In this document: positions 47,751-59,140 of the stretch, in pieces
Position numbering within the stretch: position 1 is the stretch's first letter
How the letters are laid out: every line of letters starts with the position of its first letter
Position numbers and translations under genes: made by a program
NCBI RefSeq assembly: GCF_029168945.1
Contig: NC_083604.1
Location: 71,998,211-72,062,210 of the forward strand
Direction of reading: 5' to 3'
DNA from: Cannabis sativa
Lineage: Eukaryota; Streptophyta; Magnoliopsida; Rosales; Cannabaceae
Length of the DNA stretch: 64,000 nucleotides
Notes under the pieces: generated by a model
What the model was told of the DNA's origin: nothing
Database searches by the model: none
Seen by the model: the letters and a program-made list of their open reading frames with translations, nothing else

Positions 47751-47808
47751 TTATAAACGACTATGTGACAATATGTTTGAAGTAGTACATTAAATAAGGT
47801 CATGGATG

Positions 47809-47937
47809 ATGAATTTAAAAGATAAAATATACAGTTGCAATAGATTCCAACAAGACGAACTACTATGTGCTCATGCTCTTGTTGTAATAAAAGAGATGAA
47901 CTTAAACATTTACAATTAACAGTATTATACAGCTAAA
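47809..47937 (+). pseudogene. SWIM zinc-finger remnant of a MULE/FAR1-type transposase
   Basis: One short frame reads KDKIYSCNRFQQDELLCAHA, then LVVIKEMNLNIYN, a stop, and QYYTAK. This matches the SWIM pattern of plant Mutator-like transposases (C.C..F......PCAHA......, then YY). The first cysteine of the CxC pair is replaced by tyrosine and a stop interrupts the end. Nothing else of the transposase is recognisable nearby. Confidence 0.55.
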
Positions 47938-48045
47938 ATATTGCTTGAAAAATATATATTTTTTCTTTGAAATATATGTGATCTATTTATTTATTTTTTT
48001 TAAAAAAAGTAATAGTTTGGCTAAGCATATTTGTCAATAATATTA

Positions 48046-48341
48046 CTACAAAAAATATTAGTCATAATAAAATTTGTGACTAATTATAAATTATCATTCT
48101 TACATTATGACTAAAAAATCTGTGAATAAAAGTATTAGTCACAAAAATCATAATTTATTGTGACAAATTATATTTTAGTCACAATACTTGTGTGACTAAA
48201 ACTAAATTAGTGACAATTTGTATTTAAATACTATGTTTAGTCACAAATAATTTTTTTTATTTTGACTAAAAGTCAAATAAAGTCATAAAATAGATTTATT
48301 ATGACTAAAAAGTTGTCACTAAAAATAGTTTTTTTTTTGTA
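48046..48341. mobile_element. about 300-bp MITE with many TTAGTCAC/GTGACTAA words
   Basis: The left end CTACAAAAAATATTAGTCA and the right end, in reverse complement ATACAAAAAAAAAACTA then TTTTTAGT, are imperfect inverted repeats. The whole interior is filled with TTAGTCACAA, GTGACTAAA and related words in both orientations, typical of subterminal transposase sites. No target duplication could be fixed. Confidence 0.5.
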
Positions 48342-48349
48342 TGTAAATT

Positions 48350-49598
48350 TTTGGGAGAGTTTTTTTTAAATTTTTTGCTTATATGTTTTTTGAAATAATA
48401 ATTTATAAAGGTATTTTATATTTTAGTTTTTTTGTAATAATAGTTAAAAAAGAAATAAATAGAGATTCTAGACTTACTCGTTAGCTTCATAATTTTTTTT
48501 AAGAAAATAAATAAGTAGGAGATGAAAATATTTATATCAAATTGGAAAATATAATAAGACAAATGCATGATACACAATAAAATAATAAAATTATTGAACG
48601 AGATTAATTACAAAATAAAACCAAAGAAAAAATTAATAAATAATAAATAAAAAAAAATAATTCATGAATCATACACGTACAACTAAACTACTATAGAATT
48701 AAGATCATTATAATCAATTAAAAAAGAATAAAATTCATTATTATTTTGCTATAATATCACTCAAATTGCACAATCTGGCAAGATATATAAATTATGTATA
48801 AAAAAATTAGTAAAAGTACTCACCATGCTTAATTAAGTAAATATTTTATGAGAATTAAAAAATAGATTTCCTCCATTATACACACCTGCAATTCAATCAA
48901 ATAATTTACATATATAAGACATGTATTTTAGAGTTGTTGCTGAAAATATAGAAAAAAAACAATACTTTGTGTTGTGTGTATCGTTTTAATTTGTGATTCT
49001 TCTTTTAGTAAGCATGGATTTATAATATGTATAATTATATATCTATATTAATATTTACCTATGAAATATATGGAATCAATACATTACAAACAGTTAATTA
49101 ACTTTAGATTAAAGAAGAAAATAAAATTATATATATATAGTTGACTTACATTAATAATATTAAAACTTCAAACATGTTTACGATGACAGTATAGTCTGCC
49201 TTAGGAAAAATTAGGCTTCCAAAATTCAGAAAGAATGTAAAAAATATAAAAAATATGAGAAATGAGATAAAAATCAAAGGTAAGAGATAAAGAAAAAGGA
49301 AGGGTGTTGTAAATGTAAAGTAAAAACGTATTTAGGGTTAGATTTAGAAGATTCAAGTGTTTTTAGTTATATTGATCGAATAAATATATATTCTAAATAT
49401 TATATTGATAATAATTAAATTTTAACTAAAGTATACGGTTTTTTTTTTTTTTTGAAAGAAAAAATGGAAAAATTAACTTAGACAGTGTGGTTGAAAATAA
49501 ATTTGAAATAGAAAAGTAGGTATTTAAAAGTATTAATATAAGGCTAGCTATTATTTTTTTTAGAAAAATAATTAATTATAAAAATGGTTAATAAAAGT
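48350..49598. other. AT-rich intergenic DNA
   Basis: No gene or bounded element seen. Confidence 0.55.
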
Positions 49599-49606
49599 GT
49601 TATATG

Positions 49607-50143
49607 TAGGGATGCACACGGGGCGGGGAGTGCTCTCCCCGTCCCCATCTCCGTTAAGGATTTTAATTCTCATCCCCGCCCCATCCCCGCTTATTCCCCA
49701 TTGGGGACGGGGCGGGAAATCCCCTAATGGGGCGGGGACGGGGCGGGAAATCTCCTATTGTAAAAATAAAGTTTATTTTAAAAATTTAAATGTCTAAAAT
49801 TATTAAATTACATGAAAGATAAAATATAACATATTATTTACTATTCAATATAGTAATTATTATACAAAGACACAACTTCAAAAATTGTAAAAATGATATT
49901 AATATACTAAAAAAATACAAACACATATATAAAATATAAAATATTAATAAAAAAAATAATTAATAAATTAAACGGGTCCCCGTCGGGGCGGGGAGTGTCA
50001 TCCCCATCCCCGCCCCATTTAACATTCGTGGACAAAATTTGATCCCCGCCCCCGCCCCGTTCCCCATTTAGACGGGAAATCCCCGCCCCATTAGGGGCGG
50101 GTCCCCGCGGGGCCCCATCCCATAGGGAAAATGTGTATCCCTA
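49607..50143. mobile_element. 537-bp hAT-type MITE with GC-rich (GGGGCGGGGA) ends
   Basis: Termini TAGGGATGCACA and, reverse complement of the right end, TAGGGATACACA. The 8-bp target duplication is GTTATATG (49599-49606) and GTTATAAG (50144-50151), one mismatch. The 150-200 bases at each end are packed with CCCCGCCCC/GGGGCGGGG words that can pair across the element; the middle is AT-rich. The frame 49597-49797 only translates these words. Confidence 0.85.
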
Positions 50144-50151
50144 GTTATAAG

Positions 50152-51200
50152 ACAATTTGTTTTTTAAAAAAATAAATGCTACAGTATTTAGTGGTAGTTT
50201 GTGATATTTTTTTAATTATTTAATTAATAATTGAATATTTATATAAGTCTAATAAAAGCAAATTATAAAGAGAAGAGCAAAATACAATAATTTTAGAATG
50301 CTATATCACTATATGGGTGCACTTATTATAGGTATTAGCATAAATAGGCAAAATTAGAAAATTTAAGTTTTTATGCTTAATTTTTTTTTATCTTATTAGA
50401 AAAATCTCTTATTTTTACATCGTATGAGCTGAGATTGTTCTATCGGTTGAAAAAAAAAATAAAAAAAAAGTTTTTTAGCCAAAAAAAAAAAAAGTAAATG
50501 TTAAGTTTAACTTAAATATTTTAACATGAACATATTTTTAATATAGTGTAAAAAGAGATATTTTTTTTTATTTTTTTTAATTAAATAGTTAAACTAAGTA
50601 TAAAAATTAAAAATTTTCTTTTATTATTTGTTGTTAGATCAAAAGGTTTAATACTTTTAAAATTAATATTTACAATAAATTTTTTTAATAACGTAACCTA
50701 TTAAGATAGATGTGCCATCACTATATATATAAAATAAAATAAAAGTGATAAACAATATTATTGGGAAACATATGCAACAAAACACAAAGCCCCCACAAGA
50801 TGAACCCCACGATAGCAGAACATGAAACATGTGTCACATCCATTCGGTTGATGTAGGGTAATTATAATATATATATTGAAAAAGCATATAAACACAAAAA
50901 CAATAAATTATACCATCATAATTAGAACAATCTTTCTCATTATAAATTTGCTTGCCCCACAACCACAATTTATGCTTTACTAATTAACTCGTGTTCAAAG
51001 ACAACAATCATAAACGTGCATGCACTTCTATATGTACCCATCTATATATATATATGTGATTATACTCATGGAAAGATAAAGTTAATACCACGATTTAATA
51101 TATTGGGATGATTTAAGTCAAACATATTTTATTTAAATATTTATTTTTTCTATAATCAAAGAAATTAAGACACAATACATAGAATTATGTTTTTATATAT
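50152..51200. other. AT-rich intergenic DNA
   Basis: No gene seen. Ends at the 134-bp segment duplicated on both sides of the following retrotransposon. Confidence 0.55.
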
Positions 51201-51334
51201 GTTTACGTAGTCGCATCGATTGACCTTTCTTTTTTCTTATTTAATCTTGCTTCTATTTTTTGAATTATATTTAAAACTATTAAATATATATTTTGGGTAC
51301 ATTTATTTTTACATATATATTGGAGTTCTAATAT
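51201..51334 (+). repeat. 134-bp flanking duplication, left copy
   Basis: From GTTTACGTAGTCGC to GGAGTTCTAATAT it is almost identical to 61769-61902; I see differences at CTTATTTAATC versus CTTGGTTAATC and at ATTAAATATA versus ATTATATATA. The left copy runs directly into the Ty1 5' LTR; the right copy continues into unrelated DNA. Confidence 0.85.
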
Positions 51335-51651
51335 GTTAAGAAATAAGAATATTGCAGCTGTGAATTCCTGCACCAGCAGCCTACACCAGCAACAGGAAGT
51401 CGTGTGCACCAGCAGGAGGGAATCTTTTCTTAATTGTGGTCCTGCATCAATTTCACAAATACCGTTAGACTTTTTCTATGTAATGATTGGATTTTATTGT
51501 TAGGATATTCTCTTGCTGTACAATTCAAAAATGTAACAGCTGTACAATGGTTATTGGCCAAGTGTAAAACCTTTTCCCTATAAATCAAGTACTCTGGCTC
51601 ACAAAATCTTAGAGCAGAGTTTTACACATTTTATTACTACTCTAAAATTTA
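51334..51651 (+). repeat. 5' LTR of the Ale/Ivana-like element
   Basis: 318 bp with a TATA-like CTATAAATC near 51580. Followed by the primer site. Same length as the 3' LTR. Confidence 0.9.
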
Positions 51652-51654
51652 AGT

Positions 51655-51666
51655 TGGTATCAGAGC
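51655..51666 (+). other. primer-binding site (tRNA-iMet type)
   Basis: TGGTATCAGAGC, three bases after the 5' LTR. Confidence 0.95.
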
Positions 51667-54635
51667 AAATAAGGCCCTCGCCATGACTACACCTGAAAAC
51701 CCTACTGGAAACAACTCCCCTGCTCCTGCTGCAAGCACTGGAAATGCCTCTGCAGTATACGGCTGATGCCTCTGCCTCTCGAGTCAACCAACCTCTCATT
51801 ACCACCCTAAATCAACCCTTCTCACTAAAACTAGACCGAAACAACTATACCCTGTGGAAGACCATGGTCTCCACCATTGTCCGAGGTCATAGACTCCATG
51901 GTCACCTTGTCAAAGACCAAACCTGTCCTCTTGAGTTCATTACAGTAGAGACTGCTGCAGAAGGAGAAGTGACGAACAGTGAAGTTCAGACTAACCCTGA
52001 GTTCGAAAACTGGATCATCAACGATCAGTTGCTCATGGGATGGTTGTACAGTTCAATGACCGAAGGCATAGCGACTGAAGTAATGGGATCCGCTTCAGCT
52101 GCTGAACTGTGGTATGCTCTAGAAAGCCTATATGGAGCCTACTCTAAGTCCAAGATGGATGATACAAGGACTTTGATCCAAACTGTCAGGAAGGGATCAA
52201 CACCAATGGGAGAATACCTCAGACAAAAGAAGAACTGGGCAGATATCTTAGCCCTTGCCGGAGATCCATATCCTGAAACTCACCTTGTTGCTAATGTTCT
52301 TTCAGGTTTAGATGCTGAATATCTGTCAATCGTTGTCCAAATCGAGGCCAGAACCAGTACCACTTGGCAAGAGCTGCAAGATATCTTGCTTAGCTTTGAT
52401 AGCAAGATTGAGAGGCTTCAAACTCTCTCGACTGGAACCAAAGCAGGACACACACCTCCTCAAGCTAACATGGCCTCTAAAGGAAACTCTGGAAACACTC
52501 CTACTGCTGGAAGAGGCCGTGGTGGCTATCACTCTCAGAATCAAAGCTATGGAGGTGGTGGTAGGTTCTCGGGAAATCGTGGAAACACTGGAAGAACTAG
52601 AGGAAGAGGAAGATCTAGTGGACCACGACCCACTTGCCAAGTTTGTGGCAAATACGGGCACTCCGCGGCTGTTTGCTACAACAGATTTGACGAAAACTTC
52701 ATGGGAACCGATCCAAATGCTCAAGGAAACAACAAACCAGGCAACAGCAACAACCACAATGCATTCCTTGCTACTCCTGAAATCGTGGACAGTGATGCTT
52801 GGTTTGCGGATAGTGGTGCAAGCAATCACATCACCTCCGAGGCTTCAAATCTGAACCAAAAACAAGACTATGGTGGTAAGGATTCTGTCACTGTGGGCAA
52901 TGGTAACAAGCTCAAAATTGCTCATGTTGGTAGTGGTTATTTACATACTAAATCTGGTGATGTTTTATTGCTGAAAGAAATGCTACATGTCCCACAAATT
53001 GCCAAAAACTTAATTAGTGTCTCTAAACTTACCCAAGATAATGATATACTAATTGAGTTTTATTCCAATCATTGTTTGGTGAAGGACAAGCAAACAAGGA
53101 GGGTTCTTCTTCAAGGAGTGCTTAGAGATGGGCTATATCAACTAATTCAACCACAAGGTCAATCGAATGTGTTAGGTTTTACCAAATCCAAGTCTGCTAG
53201 TAGTGTGTCTAATTTGTGTCTTCTGTCTAATGTAACAGATGTGGCTGAGAAACATGTTAATCAGTCACAATCTGATAAGTCTTTCCTTTCCAAAATTGAT
53301 GTTTGGCATAGGAGGTTAGGCCATCCATCATCTCGAGTTTTAAATCAAGTTTTAGAGTCAACTAATGTAAAACTTTCTAAGAATGAAATGCAAAGTTTCT
53401 GTGATGCTTGCCAATTTGGAAAAAGCTCACTCTCTGCCATATAAATTGTCTCAAAATCGTGCTAAATCTGTCTTGGACCTCATACACACTGATTTGTGGG
53501 GTCCGGCTCCCATCTCTTCTAATGTTAATCACAGGTTTTACATTCATTTTTTAGATGATCACAGCCGTTTCACGTGGCTGTATCCTCTGAAATTCAAGTC
53601 CGATGCACTTGATGCCTTTGTTCACTTTAAAGCTTTGGTTGAAAATAAATTCGAAAAGAAAATTAAGAGTCTAAGGTCTGATAGTGGCGGTGAATATCAA
53701 CCTTTTGTCTCTTTGGTTCGCTCTCAAGGCATTGAGTTTAATCATCCTTGTCCTCACACTTCTCCCCAAAATGGGAGAGCTGAGAGGAAGCATCGCCATA
53801 TCGTTGAAATGGGTCTTACCCTCTTGGCTCAAGCGGGAATGCCCTTAAAATACTGGTGTGATGCTTTTGCTACAGCCGTATATCTAGTTAATAGATTACC
53901 TACAGCTGTACTTGGTAACAAATCACCATATGAAGTCATATATGGAAAACAACCTGATTACAACTTCTTAAAAACCTTTGGTTCAGCGTGTTTCCCTTGC
54001 ATAAGGCCATACCAGTCACATAAATTTCAATTCCATTCCTTGAAGTGTGTCAATTTGGGATATAGTGATTCCCACAAAGGATACAAATGTTTAAGCTCGA
54101 ATGGTAGGATTTACATCTCTAGGAATGTTGTTTTTAATGAATTGGAATTTCCCTTTCACACAGGTTTTCTTTACAACTACAAAACTCCACAACCTATAGT
54201 TGTTCACAGTTCAACATGGTCTGTCTTACCCTTTTTGTCTCCTCAAACAGCTCCAACTTCATCATCTTCTCACCATTCTGCCAGCTCGACAGCACTCCCT
54301 GATATGGACTCTCCTTCTGCTCATGGTTCTCCCCAGGTATCAACTCACTCCTCTCACTCTTATCATTCTCCAAATGTTGTGTCTCCTTACAGTTCAGGTC
54401 ATGAAGCAAACACTCTTCCTGCTTGTAATGAATTACTTGATTTTGCCTCTGGCCATGAACAAGACCAACCCGATACCTCACCACCATACACTACAAGAAT
54501 TAGGGACATTACCAACGCCCCTATTACTAACGACATTAAGTCCTCACTAAAAATACAATTATCAATAACGACATTACAATATCGTTGGGACTTTTTTTTA
54601 TTTTTTTTCAAAAATACAATCAACAACGACAAAAT

Positions 54636-54850
54636 TACTCCCAACGACAATGTCGTTGGGAGTTTAAGATCCACCAACGACATTGTTGTTGGGAATAATT
54701 TTGAATTTTAACCGTTGTTTGAGCGGCAAAATTTCCCCCCAAAGACAGCCCCCAACGACATTGTCGTTGGGAACTGGCTGACATGTTGCAGTGTGTCAGC
54801 CAGTTCCCAACGACAATGTCGCTGGGGCATGTCGTTGGGAATAAATTCTT
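54636..54850 (+). repeat. left subterminal palindromes of the CACTA, including a 33-bp-stem hairpin
   Basis: CCAACGACAATGTCGTTGG-type palindromes occur near 54640, 54672, 54750 and 54802. The last two are joined by ACTGGCTGACA ... TGTCAGCCAGT, so 54750-54782 pairs with 54794-54827 (one or two mismatches) around a loop of about 11 bases. The right-hand set (AACGACATTGTCGT, CCCAACGACAATGTCGTTG and partial forms) lies at 59480-59690. Such repeats are the binding sites of the CACTA accessory protein in known systems. Confidence 0.85.
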
Positions 54851-54879
54851 ATATCCTCTAAAAAACTCTACCCCCATTT

Positions 54880-55113
54880 CAGAAATGCATTTCTATTTTA
54901 ATTTTTTCTCCTCTCCTCTCGCCTGAGCACATCTCAAAGTCACCCTCTCCTTCTCTTCTTTCATTTAATCAAACCCAGTTTCTTCATCTATCCGAATAAC
55001 ACATTTTGACCACCCGAACCATCGGACCACCACCTTGTGGGGTCCTTTGACCGTCGCTTCAACGTTGTCGGAGCACTTCACCTCCGCCGGACCACCTCCC
55101 TGCCGCCAGGTAA
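54880..55113 (+). other. leader/first-exon-like segment inside the CACTA
   Basis: A CT-rich stretch (TCTCCTCTCCTCTCGCC) followed by a GC-richer segment with CCACC/CCGCC words ends at a splice-donor-like CCGCCAG|GTAATG near 55109. Composition differs sharply from the AT-rich interior that follows. It looks like the 5' UTR and start of a gene carried or captured by the element; no in-frame ATG with a recognisable protein is seen. Confidence 0.4.
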
Positions 55114-56451
55114 TGTCTTTTTATTTTTTTAAAATTTTATGTGTAATATGTATATTTTTAGCTATATTTATATATTATTTTTTGAATATGTTTTGTTTTA
55201 ATATTTTGTGTTTATTTTTTGGTTGAAGTTTTTGTAGATATTGTTGTGTTAATATCTACAAACAACTAAAGTTATATCTCTATATTGGAATCGCACTGTA
55301 AGTGTTTTTTTTGCTTATACTTATCATGTTCACTTGCAAATATTTGTCATGTTAAATTGTTTTACAAATAAAAATAATTTTGCATATAATTTTTTTAAAA
55401 AACAGATTTATTATAATTTTTAAACTTAAAAATCTGATTATGCATTAAGAAATTTTTGTAATTTTTTTTTTTGTAAATGTTTATAAAGTGTGATGTAATT
55501 TTTGTTTATGTAAAAAATAGTAAGTGTGATGTATTTGGAAATTTTTGAAATATTTAGAGGAGATTTTTATATTTTTAGGTATTTAAAAAAATAAATGTTA
55601 TCTGTTGGAAATTTTAATAAAATTTTGAGATAAAAACAATTATGCTAATTTGATAATTTAAAATTAACTACTAACTTTATAATAAAATTATTCTAACGTT
55701 ATAATTAAAATTAAAATTGATTATTTTTTAAATAAGTAATTATTTTAAAATTTTAATGAATAAAGTTTAACATTGAATAATGTAAATAAGAAAATAATTT
55801 TGTTTATTTTTTAAAAAATAATAATAAAGATTTATGTAATTAGAAAATAATAAATATATAGATAATTAAATAATTATTTAATGACATAAAATTAATTTAA
55901 AAAATTAAATATCTTTATATTTATAATCATATCATAAATATAATTATAATATAATGTGGAGAATAGTTGATAATTAGATATTTTTCTTATATTTTTTTAA
56001 AAAATAAAAAAAAATAAGTTGATAATTAATAAATAAATATAAAGAATTTAATAATTAATAAGAAAATAAGTTGACAATGAACAAAACTTGTGGAGAATAG
56101 TCAGAAAACATGTCATTTTCAATATAGCAATTCCTCTAAACCTATATAGTTATTATATATTTTACATATATCCTATGTTTAACTGTATCTTGGAGGTTTA
56201 TTTGCAACACTATATTGATATTTACTTTATTGTTGGGAGTTGGATTCTGAAATAGTGTGGCTTTTGTTAACTACGCAAGTTTAATTATAAATATATGTTA
56301 GCAGTATGTAATAGAGCCATATTAACGAGTGTGTCCAATTAAAATGTGACATTTAACTTTTATTAATCCAATACTACTATTTCCATCAAAACGTGGCTCA
56401 TCCAAATGATCTCATTTGCTATACATGCATTAAGGAAACCAATGCATGTAG

Positions 56452-58357
56452 TGTTGGGTTTTATGCCCTAAATAAAACTCTTTACAATCTGATTAGTTAT
56501 CAATATAAGAAATTTGAAGTGATTGATGTTTGCATGAATTTTACATGCTAATGGTTTAATATGTTAAATATGTTTATTACATTCATACACACAAAATCAG
56601 TTAAATCCAGATCATATGTTTATTCACAATTACAGTATCGTCAACACAGTGGAATGTGATTGTGATCATATGAATCAAAAGTTTTGGTCCCTGTTTCATC
56701 AGTGTTATTGGATTTACACTGATGTGATAATCAGCGATGATGTGTACTTACACTTGGAGTAAGTGTTATGTTCTTTCCAGGACATTAGTAAAGTATACTA
56801 GTTTCGAATGTATGGAGTATACATTGGACTGGACTGATATTGCAACTAAGTTAAGATATTACAAACTTACCGTTATACATATCTTTCCAAGTCAATATCA
56901 GTAGTTGATCTTAAGATTAAAAGAATCTAAATCCTGATATGCTTAGGCTCAACTCAGGAGTGCTATTCATGTTCTTAGATTTATTAGTTAAGCCTACTTT
57001 CGGGTCAGGGTGATACGTATATTTCAAGAACATGATAGTATGATTGAGTGGGAGTGCTGAACATAAATATGGAATCTATAGCTTCTACTGGTGTATAGAA
57101 GTCAAGTGATGATTCCCTTCGAGCTTAGCAAATAGAAGTAAATGGATGAGCTCTTGTTTAACTGACTAATTATTAGATCACTAAACACCATTTACAGGTA
57201 GCTAAGTGTTTTAAGGGGCAAAATACATTGAGGGGTGAGAACGGTAAAGAAATCTCATCTCGATGTAGATCATCTATATAGAGGATCTTTAAATCACAAT
57301 AAGATTATAACAATGGTTAAATGAGATAGTATATTGATATCGTGGAACATACAATATGCTCTATATAAGTCTGAGAGTGCAATTCTAAGTTCTAAGAGTG
57401 GATTCAACGAAAAATTAATAAGTAGGAATTTACTTTGTAAATTTGGTTCACTTATTGGAAGCTCAGCATATAGATCCATGGTCCCCATTCTAGTTGAGAA
57501 CATTCTGCTTGTAAGACTCATTAATTGATTCGTGATTGATCAATTATAATTCTAAAGTTAGACTATGTCTAATTTTATGAATTTTCACTAAGCAGGGGTG
57601 AAATTGTAAAGAAAAGAGATTCTAGGTTTATTTATTTATTAATTGACTTTATATGTCTAATTAATAATTAAATTAAATGACAATATTATTTAATAATCTA
57701 TTTTAGTTATTAAATAATTAGTTTTGGCATTTAAAAGGTTAGAATTAGAAAATTGGCGTTTTTGAGAAAATAGAGATAAAATTTGATAAAATTGCAAAAT
57801 CAAGTGAGGCCCATTTAAACACCATGGCCGACCATTTAGATGTTGTTTTTCAAATTAATATTTTTATTATTTTAATGCCAAATAATTCCTAACCTAAACC
57901 TAGTAGTTGCCTATAAATAGAAAGTGATGGCTCAGTCAAATACACATCTTTGAATAAGCCTTTCTGACAGAAATTTCTCTCTTCAGAAAAACTGAGCCTT
58001 CCCCACTTTCTATACCTGGCCGAAATCATCATTCTCTTTTCTCCTTCATCTTTTTCGACCCTAGTGAAAGAGTAAGTGCCCACACACAGCAGTAACTCAA
58101 TCATAGATTGGAAGACTGTGAAGGATCAAACTTGAAGAAGAAGGATATTCGGGCTCAGATCTTGATTATACTCTGCTACAGAAAGGATTCAAGGGTTAGA
58201 GATTTGAGTGGAAGGAGACATTAATTCCGCTGCATCAATGTAATGTTTTCTTAACTTTATATGTGTTTAATTTATCGTTTTAGAAAGTTCATATTTAGGG
58301 TGTTTAAACAACATACTTGTGAGTAGATCTAAGATTCTGGTAAAATAATTTCTAACA
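56452..58357 (+). mobile_element. 1906-bp solo LTR, TSD TGTAG, nested in the CACTA
   Basis: Starts TGTTGGGTTTTATGCCC and ends AATTTCTAACA. The 5-bp duplication TGTAG is exact at 56447-56451 and 58358-58362. A TATA box (TATAAATA) lies at 57912-57919. No internal retrotransposon sequence is present, so it arose by LTR-LTR recombination. A relative (3' part) is at 7290-7862. The parent superfamily cannot be read from the LTR alone. Confidence 0.9.
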
Positions 58358-58774
58358 TGTAGATCTTTACTTTTAGCATTTCAAAAATAGCACATCTCAC
58401 CAATTCAGACTTTTTTTCTCAACTCACTTTTTGTCAAATGTAGTTTATAACTATATCAAATGACTGAAAATTAATAGTTATTTCCTTATGCCTCTTTATT
58501 TTTTTTTTAACATTATTTTTAAAAACAAATGTTTGAATAAATATCCATTACCATTTTTATTTTTATTTAATATACAATAATCAAATATGCATATCTATAA
58601 TTAAATCATGTGATATGACATTACCATTTTGAATCACAAGTAAGATCATCTTTAATACAAAATTTTAGATATTTTATTAATTTTGATAAAAAAAATAAAT
58701 AAATATTATGTTTAATATAATATTTATAATTATACTCTACATAATAGCAATTTAAGAGTAATTGTTATTATGTA

Positions 58775-59140
58775 GAGTATAATGTTCAGATGTCGCAAAA
58801 TGTTCAGATGTCGACACAAGGGCAGCAATATCAGAATACATCGCAGACGATGTCGACACAACCATGAGAGCAGACATCTCAAATGATGCCGACACATTTA
58901 GGACAACAGACTTCTCAAATGATGCCGACACAACAAGGGCAGCAGACATCTCAGATGTTGCCGACACAACAAGGGCAGCAGACATCTCAAATGATGCCGA
59001 CACTACATGGGCAGCAGACATCTCAAATGATGACAAGTTTACAAATGCCGCCATACTACCCACAGATGTCGGATATTCCTGGGTCGAATGTTCCTGGAGA
59101 TGCTAGTGATGAGGACAATGCTACTACAAACTTCTTTTAG
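58775..59140 (+). pseudogene. Gln/Met/Thr-rich tandem-repeat exon of the CACTA, with a nonsense codon
   Basis: The frame ending at 59140 reads QNVQMSTQGQQYQNTSQ, then a TGA at 58865, then four to five 12-residue repeats of the form SQMMPTQQGQQT (36-bp DNA unit), then LQMPPYYPQMSDIPG and an acidic tail ending ATTNFF. An acceptor-like ATGTTCAG precedes it near 58775. It resembles the Gln-rich C-terminal exon of plant CACTA-encoded proteins. Alternative frames over the same repeat (for example 58864-59106 and the minus strand) are shadows. Confidence 0.5.

Noticed and set aside
49597..49797. Pro/Ser-rich ORF
   Set aside because: Translation of the CCCCGCCCC-rich end of the hAT MITE.
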